This document shows, piece after piece, positions 35,301 to 45,415 of a stretch of 64,000 bases of DNA; within the stretch, counting starts at the first letter, position 1, and the number at the start of each line of letters is the position of its first letter. Origin of the DNA: Humulus lupulus (lineage: Eukaryota; Streptophyta; Magnoliopsida; Rosales; Cannabaceae); the NCBI RefSeq assembly GCF_963169125.1, contig NC_084796.1, forward strand, positions 90,132,888 through 90,196,887. The letters run 5' to 3'. The notes under the pieces are model-generated. The model was not told the DNA's origin. It saw only the letters and a program-made list of their open reading frames with translations, and made no database searches. Made by a program: the position numbers and the translations under genes.

Positions 35301-35729
35301 TAGCATCGACGAGTGTAAACTAGTTACACCGGTTACCCACAATCATAGAAGAATTTGACATACTTTCTTAGTAACAGAGAATTGATACCGGATTTAAATT
35401 AATTAAGTGTCAGGAGGTTTAGCCGGACTCTTCTGTGACAGCTTTTAAACCAGACTACTTACATATTGTGGCGGCCAACTGACCTTAGTTACATAGTTGT
35501 CATGGTAACTAGTGGCTAACCGATTTCTTACTTAGTTCCACGGTGGCTAGCCGAAGTTCATAGTTGTCATGGTAGCAAGCAAGAATCGAAATCAACATAC
35601 TTATGTGTCCCGCAGTTTAAGTGAACTCTTATGTTATGGGTGTTAAATCGGACTTCTTACATATAGTGGTGGCCAACTGACCATAGTCACATAGTCACCA
35701 GTGGCGAAACAGTTTCTTACTTGGTTCCC

Positions 35730-35734
35730 GATAG
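35730..35734. repeat. Target-site duplication of element D, left copy
   Basis: GATAG, matched at 45411-45415. Confidence 0.93.
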
Positions 35735-37720
35735 TGTAATGACCCAGCTATTTCTAAGACTTAGATAATTAACCCTACTAGACATAACTACTAGATTTGA
35801 AGAGAACATACATGAGAAAAATTCATAGCTTTATTGAAAACTTTAAAATACTATTTGTAATACATAAATGAGCTCATTGTTTTAAAATAAAACATAACTT
35901 TAAATGGAACTGTTTACAAAGCTAAATGCGGAAAATACATAAAAACGTAATATTAAAGAGACTAAGGAAAAAAAAGTCGTCCTCGAATCGACACGCAGCC
36001 CATCAACTCCATTTGCCTCAACACACATACCAAGCTTCCAAGAATCCTTTAGCCTTTGTATCTATTTCCCTGCATCACCCTAAAAAGAAAAAAAGAATGA
36101 CCCTAATGCCCAGCAAGAAAAATCTACTCATAACATAAAACATAAACATAAATATATACTATAAACATATGACTATAAAAACGTATACCATATAGGACTA
36201 CAATATTAATGGCCATTAACTCATTATAATTGCAGGTGATAAATCATCTAGATCCCCTATCTAATATTTGAGGTAGGTTAGATCACATGGTAGTGTATGA
36301 TAACCCATCTAGGTCCTTTGTCTAATATTTGAGGTACAGTAAATCGTAAATCTAAACCATGAAAATGATAAACACTAGGGCCTGCTAGCTAAACAACTAT
36401 GAGCCCTAGATAAAATAAAAACATAACATATTATATCATAAACTTATCATAACATATTATACATAAACATAACATATAAGCATAAGATATCATAAAAACA
36501 TACAAGATCTATCCTATTTTCCTTACCAAAAACTGGGATATTTGAGAACAAATGCAGGACTTGCAACACTCCTAAACAAACAATAAGAATAGTGAGTATT
36601 TCTAAAGGAAAGTGATGAAAAGAATATAACTAAACCACCAAGAGGAAACTTACCGAAAAGACACCTTAAGTTCAAAGAACATAAAACCCTAACCACAAAA
36701 CCATAACAAAAGTTAGAACATGAATGAAAACTAAAGAAACTAAGGAATCAAACAAAATTGAACTTAAGAATAAGAGTACCTTAGTTGACCTTATGGATTA
36801 GTATAACTCCAATACCAAAATACACTAATCCTCACTTCCCAAAGTGTTTTATAAAGCTTAAGAATGGCAATGCTTTCTCCCAACCCAAGTGTTTATCACT
36901 CTTATGGTCTCACTAGCTCCTTAGAGTCTGATCACAGCTGAAGAGTAAGTGAAAGGGTTGGGTACTAGGTCCTATTTATAGAGTTCTAGGAATAAAAATC
37001 TTCTTTTTGGCTTTGAAAAAAAATAATGAATGTAACTGAAAATATTTGAAAATTCGTCAATCAAAGGCTTAGGACTCGGTCAAATCGTTCAGAGGTAGGT
37101 CTAAGGAGTCAAGGCTTGTATTAAAAATTAAAAACAAAAATTAAAAAATAAAATAATGGATTTAGGGCGATATATCGGCCCTATGTGGCAATGTATTGGC
37201 TCTGCCCTAATCCCGAGCCCCCGTTCGTCCGTTCGTACAACGTCAACGTGTTTTCCATATTCTTCGTCAGGCGATATATCGACTCCTATCTGTGATATAT
37301 CGGCATACGTGAATATTTTAAACACATAATTGCACTTTTTCAGCATAACTAAGGTTGGATAACTACTTTGACTGAATCAAACTAGGACCCTAACAGTTTC
37401 TGGTGAAGACTAAAGCTTATATTTCCTTATTTAATCATTAAAATACTAAATTCCTTAATAATCGTGCTTATGACAAGTGTCATATTGCTATTGGCTCCAT
37501 CTAAACCTTAGGTTATAATAAGAAATATATCTAGGACTAGAAATATTAATTAAACCTTATGTTATAAATAATATTCTTAAACTATAGGTTAAACTTATAA
37601 AATCCATAACTATCACTAGGAGTTTTCAACTATGTCCCGGTTTGAACCAAAATACGCAAAATCTAAAATACTACAACTACTACTAACTAGCTAACTAAGT
37701 AAACTTTCTGGGACTCTACA
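35735..37720 (-). repeat. 3' LTR of element D
   Basis: On the plus strand TGTAATGACC...GGGACTCTACA. TATA (minus) at 36973-36980. GATATATCG-like boxes at 37294, 37273, 37190 and 37169. The minus strand polypurine tract (AGTAGGGGAGAAT) abuts it at 37721. Confidence 0.95.
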
Positions 37721-37756
37721 ATTCTCCCCTACTACAAAGAATTTCGTCCCCGAAAT

Positions 37757-39070
37757 TTACTTACCAAACAACTCCGGATACTGAGCTTGCATGTCCTCCT
37801 CCAACCCTCACGTTGCCTCCCACTCAGAACTATTTCTCCATAAGACTTTGATTATCGGAATACTCTTAGACCATAATTCTTTCATCCCTCTATCTAGGAT
37901 GCTAACCGGTTGTTCCTCGTAACTCAAATCTTTCTGGAGTACTATCGTATCATACTTGATGACGTGAGATGGGTCTGACACATATATACGGAGCATTGAG
38001 ATGTGGAACACATTGTGACTATCTGCTAGCGCTGGCGGTTAGGCTAATCTATATGCAACTGCTCCCTCTTTGTCCAATATCTCAAAATGACCTATAAACC
38101 TAGGACTAAGCTTGCCTTTCTTCCCAAACTGCTTCACACATTTCATAGGAGATATCCTTAAGAAGACTTGATCTCCAACTATGAATTCCACATCACGCCG
38201 CTTGGCATCCGCATAACTTTTCTAATGACTCCAAGAAGCGAGCATACACTTTCTAATTAGCGCTACTACATCCTGAGCTTCTCTAACAACTTTGGGTCCA
38301 AGTAGTTTCCTTTCTCCTACCTCACCTCAATGTAACGTCGATCAACACATCCTTCCATAAAGTAGCTCATAAGGTGCCATCCTGATCGTTGACTGGTAGC
38401 TATTGTTGTAGGAGAATTCTATCAGTGGCAAGTACTTACTCCATGATCCTCCGAAATCAAGTACACAAGCGCGCAACATATCTTCTGAAATCTGTATGGT
38501 ACGCTCGGACTGACCCTCGGTCTGTGGATGAAATGTTGTACTAACACTTAACTTTGTGCCCATAGCATGCTGCAAGCTTCTCTAAAATCTCGATGTAAAC
38601 ACTGAACCACTATTGGACACTATTGTCTTAGTGATTCCATGCAGTCTTACTATCTCTTGAACATAAATATCTACGTATTGTTCTGCTGTATATGAAGTCT
38701 TGACAGGCAGAAAATGAGCTGATTTGGTTAATCTATCTATTACTACCTAAGTGGAGTCATGTTGCTTATTTTTTTGAGGCAAACCCATCACGAAATCCAT
38801 GGCTATATAATCCCATTTCCATTCTGGAATGCTAAGTGGTTGCAATAAACCTGCAGGGCATCGATGTTCTACTTTTACTTGCTGGCATACTTGACATTTA
38901 GACACGTACTCTGCTATATCTTTCTTCATTCCTAGCCACCAATACATGGCCTTGATGTCCTGAGTCATCTTGGTCGACCCTGGGTGAATTGAGTATGGGG
39001 TATTGTGCGCTTCTTCTAAATTCTTCACCTTAATCCCTTGATCGTTTGGCACGCATACCCGATCCTTATA
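37757..39070 (-). pseudogene. Integrase of element D
   Basis: Pieces in one frame: zinc region 38747-39052 (HPGSTKMTQDIK, CQVCQQVK), core 38342-38575 ([20 protein letters not shown]), C-terminal part 37808-38011 (VFHISMLRIYVSD) and the tail to the TAA at 37757-37759. A TAG at 38747-38749 replaces the Trp before VVIDRLTKS, the same codon broken in A and B. Further stops lie near 38580 and 38035. The frame differs from that of RNase H, with a shift at about 39060-39140. It matches A closely. Confidence 0.92.
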
Positions 39071-39138
39071 TCTTAATAACCCCTAACTTGATATTGAGAA
39101 ATATGTGGCCTTCCCTTCTCTAACGTGTCATCATGCAC

Positions 39139-41253
39139 TTACCCAATCCGTATATCTTCTAACAGACTTGACTGAATGGACAAGTTAGCCAGTTTACCAA
39201 TGACTACTTCTATTCCATCATTGATCAGCTCCTGCTGAAGCGGCTTTTCTATTCCAGCTAACGCTGCTAGACTTCCATAATTCTTTCTAGTTAGCGCATC
39301 AACAACTGTGTTTTCCTTTCCCGGGTGGTATAAAATTTTGCATTCATAATCCTTTACTAGTTCTAACCACCTGTGCTGCCTCATGTTAAGCTCCTTTTGC
39401 GTGAAGAAGTGCTTTACGCTTTTATGGTCCGTATAAATCTCACACCTTTCTCCATAAAGATAATGGCGCCAGATTTTTAATGCAAAGACCACCGCTGCCA
39501 ACTCCATATCGTGTGTTGGATAGTGTTGTTCGTAATCCTTTAACTGCCTTGAGGCATAGGCTATCACCTTGTCATTCTGCATTAGCACGCAAACCAACCG
39601 TTGCTTCGACGCATCACAATAGACTACAAACTTGTCATTGGGTGTCGATACACAAAGAACTAGTGCTAAGCATAACCTATCCTTAAGCAACTTGAAACTC
39701 TCTTCACACTTATCTGTCTAGTTGAACCTTTGCTGCTTCCGAGTCAGGTAGGTAAGTGGAGTGTCTATCTTAGAAAAATCCTCTACAAACCTCCGATAAT
39801 AACCTTCTAATCCCAGAAAACTTCTTACTTCAGACGCATTCTTTTGTCTTGGACAATCCTTCACAGCCTCTACTTTAGATGGGTCTACAGCAACTCCCTC
39901 CTTGGATAATATGTGGCTAAGAAATGCTACCTGTGAAAGCCAAAATTCCCACTTCTTGAATTTTCCGTATAGTTGATGCTCCTTTAGTCGTAACAAGATT
40001 AACCTTAAATGTTTCTCATGCTCGACTTTATCTTTTGAGTACACCAAGATATCGTCGATGAATACTACAATGAATTTACCCAAGTAGTCCATAAAGACCC
40101 TATTCATTAAATCAATAAACGTGGCTGGAGCGTTGGTAAGACCGAAAGACATGACTAAAAACTCGTAATGCCCATAACGAGTTCTAAAAGTTGTCTTAGG
40201 AATGTCTTCTTCTCGTACCTTGAGCTGATGATACCCGGACTGTAAGTCAATCTTTGAGAACAGGGTCGCTCCTTGTAATTGATCAAACAAGTCATCAATC
40301 CGCGGTAGTGGGTACTTGTTCTTAATCATCGCCTTATTCAGCTCGCGATAATCTATGCACATCTACATACTCCCGTCCTTCTTCTTCACAAATAGAACCG
40401 GTGCACCCCATGGCGACTGGCTCGATCTAATGAAACCCAAGTCTAGGAGTTCTTGTAGCTGCATCTTTAACTCCTTGAGTTCGGTAGGTGCCATTCGATA
40501 TGGTGCCTTGGAGATAGGCTAGGTGCCCGGTACTAATTCTATTGTGAAGTCGATTTCCCGAGTTGGCGGCAATCCTGGCAAGTCGTCAAGAAATACCTCT
40601 GGAAATTCCTTTACAATATGGACGTCCCCAACCTTTAGTGGTGTCTCCTTTACCACATCCATGATGCTGGCTAAGAATACTTGACATCCTTTTCCTATCA
40701 TCTTCTAAGCTTTGAGTGACGAAATAAGCGATGTGCGTAGACCTGAAACCTTTCCCATAAAACATAGTCTCTGGCCGTCAGGAGTCTCAAACATTACTTT
40801 TTTGCGTTTGTAGTCGATGGTTGCGCCATGCTTTGCTAGCCAGTCCATTCCCAGTATCACGTCGAAGTATTTAATCTCCAGTTCTATCAAGTCTCCTTCT
40901 AATTCTACGTCCTCAATCTTGATTGGTACGCCTTGTACTACCCGTGATGATAGGACTATTTCACCTGAAGGTAATTCTGTTTCAAACCTAGTTCTAAATC
41001 TTTCACAAGGTTTGTCTAATTTTCCTATCATTCCTAACGAGATATACGAACGAGTGGCTCCCAAATCAAATAATACAAAACATACATTATTAAGAATAGA
41101 AACCTGACCTGTAACCACTTTATTTCTAGCATCAGCTTCTCCTTGGGTTAAGGCAAATGCACTAGCAGGAACCATCTTGTCTTCCTTTTTCCCCTCTGGC
41201 TTGAGCTGGTGATAGTCTTTCTTTGGTGACCATCCTGACCACAGTTGTAGCAT
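39139..41253 (-). pseudogene. Protease, RT and RNase H of element D
   Basis: One frame from 41253 to 39139. Protease: VLFDLGATRSYISLGM (D-L-G-A for D-S/T-G-A) and [17 protein letters not shown] linker: 40519-40701 (FPEVFLDDLPGLPPTREIDF). RT: 39718-40362 ([26 protein letters not shown] in part, [13 protein letters not shown], catalytic [13 protein letters not shown]). RNase H: 39139-39690 ([47 protein letters not shown]). Stops at 40702, 40516 region, 40363 and 39715 separate the pieces; no indel is needed between them. Catalytic residues are all present. Confidence 0.93.
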
Positions 41254-42374
41254 CCCTTAGTGTTTGTACGGCACTCACTCGGATGTTTCTTTTGGCATTT
41301 AGCACATTGCGGGTATTCTACATAACCCGACCTATTGCCTTCTTTATTTGTCCGTGCCTTTTTATCGCTGTTTGACTGCTTGTTGTCAGGATGCCTTCTT
41401 TTCTGAAAATTACTATTGTTGGACTGCTGGTTGTTGTTGTTGTGATTGTTCCGACCATTTAGGGGTTGATTTGACTGTTTAGGCTCAGGCTTACTGGCCT
41501 CCTCTTTACTAACATTCGCCTGAAGCCTTTCCACTTCTATTATCGTTTCTATAACATCGGAATAAGTTGTATTTCTCGGGTTTGCAAGCTTAACCCCTAG
41601 CTCAATCTTTTGTCGAAGCCCTCTAACGAACTTGGTCACCCTCAAAAATTCAGTTGGAACTTTTTCTGATGCAAACTTAGCTAATCAGTCGAACTGCCTA
41701 GCATACTCTGCTACTGTCAAGTTGCCTTGCTTTAGACTAGCGAACTCCTCGACCCTTGAAGCGATGATAGCTGAGTTGTAGTACTTATTGTGGAACAGCT
41801 CCACAAATCTGGTCCAAGTCATGGTGGTGACATCGTGAGTCTGCTGCACTAGGTCCGACCATATTCTAGCATCCTTCTTAAGCAGAGATGAAACGCAAGA
41901 AATGCGGTCCGTGTTGCTGAGATTCATGTGTACAAGGATTGGCTCTACATTTCTGAGCCATTCTTCTGCCTTGAAGGGGTCGGTTGTCCCTTCAAAGATT
42001 AGAGCGTGTTGCTTTCGAAATCGCTCGTAAATAAGCTCCATGTGCTGAGCTGGATATGGCGCATAGTTCACCATTAGCCATCCCCCATAAGGACCTACTT
42101 GATGGGGTGCTTGAGCCATATGTTGAGACTGTAGTTGCGGCTGAGGCTGAATCTGAGGTTGAGCTTGTTGTCTCTACTGCTGTAGTAAATCCTCAACTTG
42201 CTGCCGTAGCCTGGCAATTTCTGCAGCGTTGTCAACCAGCGACGGTGGCGCACCTTCATTAACAACAGCATTGGTTGCACGCCTTCCCCTTCTTCGAACT
42301 GGAGGGGCTTCATTCGTCTAAGGAACGACGTTGGAGGCATTGCCATTATTGCGAGCAGATCTTCTAAACTACAT
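41215..42374 (-). pseudogene. Gag of element D
   Basis: The natural start is the ATG at 42374, with a TAG as codon two (42369-42371). The frame then runs through two more stops in the N-terminal region, a capsid domain 41685-42119 (FRKQHALIFEGTTDPFKAEEW, WSDLVQQTHDV, FHNKYYNSAIIASRVEEFASL in part), another stop at 41685, and a Gln/Asn-rich spacer. The knuckle pair is CAKCQKKHPSEC and CYNCGQDGH near 41240-41310. Only nonsense changes are seen up to about 41220, where the frame shifts into protease. It forms the particle shell. Confidence 0.9.
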
Positions 42375-42840
42375 CTTCATCAAAGTTCTAACATTTCAGA
42401 GAAACATGTTAGAACTTACCTTAATAGGCTCTAAAACAAAACTTAATCTAAGCAAACATAACTCGGATCTATTAATTATGACTTCTTTATTAAAAAAATT
42501 ATGTAAGCCTTCTTTATAATTAGGGTGTGTTCTAATTATCCTATATGACTTAATTCTCAGGCTCGAAACTCATCGTTGTTACGAAGTTAACTATACTGAG
42601 GGAGGGCTGGGATCAGTAAAATCGTTCCCACTACTATGGCCCCCAATCTCTCAATATAGAAAGTCGGTTCATTGATTTGTATCCAACCTCACAGAAGTTA
42701 GTCATTATTTATTATGATTGCAAAATAAAATCAAACTCATACATGTCATCAAAATAACAATGATATTAATTTTGAAAAAACAGTTTTTCACTAAGTACAA
42801 TCATCAAGGCAAAAATAATAAATAAAGAAACTAATCTATT

Positions 42841-43308
42841 CTAAAAATCAGGATCTTCTACATCAGATCCTTCATCTAACATGTCATCACCTATCTCTTC
42901 ATCATCATCATTTTCGTGAGCCTCAAAAATACCTCGGGGAAGATTAGTAAAATTTATATTCTTTTGTTTCTGTGTGAATTGGAATTCCATCTTAGAGGTA
43001 AACCTAATTATGAGAAAATAATATCTCATAGCCGATGGTACTTCATCTTCCACATCTATTGTCTCCCATATTTCTTTCAAAGCAGCAATTACAAAAGGAA
43101 AATCTCTAAAAGGACTAATTACTAAAATATATTGCTCCTCAGCTCTCATTATTATTTGCTTAGTTGTTTGGAGATGAACTATTTGATTATGGAATAAAAC
43201 AAATCTTCGAGTGATTCTCTCCAATATTCCTATTTTCTTTCTTGGTTCTCTAATCCTTTTTAAGGCCTTAATGGCTCGAATATCGTTATATGATAAAGCT
43301 CCATCCAT
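42841..43308 (-). CDS. Leader ORF of element D, uncharacterised acidic-tailed protein
   Basis: An open frame between the primer site and gag. The longest reading starts inside the LTR (43503, 220 aa), but the ATG at 43308 (MDGALSYNDIRAIKALKR, 155 aa) is more likely, because a good acceptor TTATGTTTTCAG ends at 43317 just upstream. A basic N-terminal third (RIREPRKKIGILERITRRF) is followed by a mixed middle (FPFVIAALKEIWETIDVEDE) and a strongly acidic end (NDDDEEIGDDMLDEGSDVED). No zinc knuckle, protease or membrane segment. It is unbroken although gag carries at least four stops. I do not recognise a family. A regulatory or RNA-binding role is only a guess; chance survival of a short frame is the main alternative. 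Confidence 0.6.
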   Translation of the reverse strand: MDGALSYNDIRAIKALKRIREPRKKIGILERITRRFVLFHNQIVHLQTTKQIIMRAEEQYILVISPFRDFPFVIAALKEIWETIDVEDEVPSAMRYYFLIIRFTSKMEFQFTQKQKNINFTNLPRGIFEAHENDDDEEIGDDMLDEGSDVEDPDF

Positions 43309-43415
43309 ATCATTAACTGAAAACATAATAAGTAAAACATAAATACTTACATTGGCGGTTAGATTCGGAGCTTGAGTGTGTGTATCAAGGAGAATTTCAT
43401 GTAAAGGGATCCTTT

Positions 43416-43426
43416 CTCTGATACCA
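43416..43426 (-). promoter_or_regulatory. Primer-binding site of element D
   Basis: The minus strand reads TGGTATCAGAG, perfectly complementary to the 3' end of plant initiator-Met tRNA. It lies two bases inside the 5' LTR. Confidence 0.93.
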
Positions 43427-43428
43427 AC

Positions 43429-45410
43429 TATAATGACCCAACTATTTCTAAGACTTAGATCATTAACCCTACTAGACATAACTACTAGATTTGAAGAGAA
43501 CATACATGAGAAAAATTCATAACTTTATTGAAAACTTTAAAATACTATTTGTAATACATAAATGAGCTCATTGTTTTAAAATAAAATATAACTTTAAATG
43601 GAATTGTTTACAAAGCTAAGTGCGGAAAATACATAAAAACGTAATTTTAAAGAGACTAGAGAAAATAAGGTCATCCTCGAATCGACATGTAGCCCATCAA
43701 CTCCATTCGCCTCAACACACACACCAAGCTTCCAAGAATCCTTCTGCCTTTGTATCTATTTTCCTGGATCACACTAAAAAGAAAAAGGAATGAGCCTAAT
43801 GCCCAGCAAGGAAACTCTACTCATAACATAAAACAAAAAAATAAATATATACTATAAATGTATGACTATAAAAAACGTATACCATATAGGACTATAATAC
43901 TAATGGCCATTAACTCATTATAATTGCATGTGATAAACCATCTAGATCCCCTGTCTAATATTTGAGGTATGTTAGATCACATGGTAGTGTACGATAACCC
44001 ATCTAGGTCCTCTGTCTAATATTTGAGGTATAATAAATCGTAACTCTAAACCATGAAAATGATAAACACTAGGGCCTGCTAGCTAAGCAACTATGAGCCC
44101 TAGACAACATAAAAACATAACATATTATATCATAAACTTATCATAACATATTATACATAAACATAACATATAAGCATAAGATATCATAAAAATGTACAAG
44201 ATCTATCCTATTTTCCTTACCAAAATCCGGGATATTTGAGAACAAATGCGAGACTTGCAACACTCCTAAACCAACAATAAGAATAGTGAGTATCTCTAAA
44301 GGAAAGAGATGGAAATAATAGAACTAAACCACCAAGAGGAAACTTACCGAAAAGACACCTTAAGTTCAAAGAACTTAAAAACCTAACCACAAAACCATAA
44401 CAAAAGTTAGAACTTGAATGAAAACAAAAGAAACTAAGGAATCAAACAGAATTGAACTTATGAATAAGAGTACCTTAGTTGACCTTATGGATTAGTCTAA
44501 CTCCAATACCGAAATACACGAATCCTCACTTCCCAAAGTGTTTTATAAAGCTTAAGAATGGCAAAGCTTTTTCCCAACCCAAGTGTTATCACTCTTATGG
44601 TCTCACTAACACCTTAGAGTCTGATCACAGCTGAAGAGTAAGTGGAAGGGTTGGGTACTAGGTCCTATTTATAGAGTTCTAGGAATAAAAATCTTCTTTT
44701 TGGCTTTGAATAAAAATAATGAATATAATTGAAAATATTTTAAAATTTGTCAATCAAAGGCTTAGGACTTGTTCAAATCATTCAGAGTTAGGTCTAAGGA
44801 GTCAAAGCTTTTTTTAAAAATTAAAAACAAAAATAAAAAAAAATAAAGGATTTAGGGAGATATATCATCCCTATGTCGCCATATATTGGCTCTGCCCTAA
44901 TCCCGAGCCTCCGTTTGTCTGTTCGTGCAACGTCAACGTGTTTTTCGTATTCTTCATCAGTCGATATATCGGCTCCTATCTGCGATATATCGGCATACGT
45001 GAATATTTTAAACACGTAATTGCACTTTTTCAGCATAATTAAGGTTGGATAACTGCTTTGACTGAGTCAAACTAGGACCCTAACAATTTCTGGTGAAGAC
45101 TAAAGCTTATATTTCCTTACTTAATCATTAAAATACTAAATTCCTTAATAATCATGCTTATAACAAGTGTCATATTCCTATTGGCTCCATCTAAACCTTA
45201 GGTTATAATAAGAAATATATCTAGGACTAGCAATATTAATCAAACCTTATGTTATAATTATTATTCTTAAACTATAGATTAAACTTATAAAATTCATAAC
45301 TATCGCTAGGAGTTTCCAACTAAGTCTCGGTTTGAACCAAAATCCACGAAATCTAAAATACTACAACTACTACTAACAAGCTAACTAAGAAAACATTCTG
45401 GGACTCTACA
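43429..45410 (-). repeat. 5' LTR of element D
   Basis: 1982 bp. The low-coordinate end reads TATAATGACC where the other LTR has TGTAATGACC, so the terminal CA has become TA in element orientation. TATA (minus) at 44666-44673. Donor-like GTAAGT at 44347 (minus) and GTAAGG at 44220. Confidence 0.94.
44666..44992 (-). promoter_or_regulatory. U3 promoter of element D: TATA and four-box array
   Basis: Boxes GATATATCG at 44984 and 44963, and variants at 44880 and 44859 (spacing 21, 83, 21). TATAAATA (minus) lies about 185 bp downstream at 44666-44673. This is the promoter that would drive the D RNA. Confidence 0.68.
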
Positions 45411-45415
45411 GATAG
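45411..45415. repeat. Target-site duplication of element D, right copy
   Basis: GATAG, matching 35730-35734. Confidence 0.93.

Larger units (their letters stand above)
34504..35734 (-). repeat. 5' LTR of element C, 3' part (left of element D)
   Basis: It begins TGTAACTTCCCG at 34504 next to the primer site and runs to the GATAG site, where D inserted. It continues at 45416. Together they give an LTR of about 4.2 kb. It contains short tandem repeats at 35160-35300 and a degenerate repeat of about 200 bp near 35380-35720 (GTGG(C/T)GGCCAACTGACC twice). Confidence 0.82.
35735..45410 (-). mobile_element. Full-length Ty3/gypsy element D (chromovirus type)
   Basis: 9676 bp with LTRs of 1986 and 1982 bp and a perfect GATAG duplication. 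Order on the minus strand: 5' LTR, initiator-Met primer site, leader ORF, gag, protease, RT, RNase H, integrase, polypurine tract, 3' LTR. The two LTRs differ by roughly 5% over the first 350 bp (by eye). It sits in the 5' LTR of C. The polyprotein has two frameshifts and several in-frame stops, so it is not autonomous now. Confidence 0.95.

Noticed and set aside
43317..43350. 34-bp intron (GTAAGTATTTATG...TTTTCAG) within the D leader ORF
   Set aside because: It is too short for a plant intron; the acceptor is more plausible with the LTR donor at 44347.
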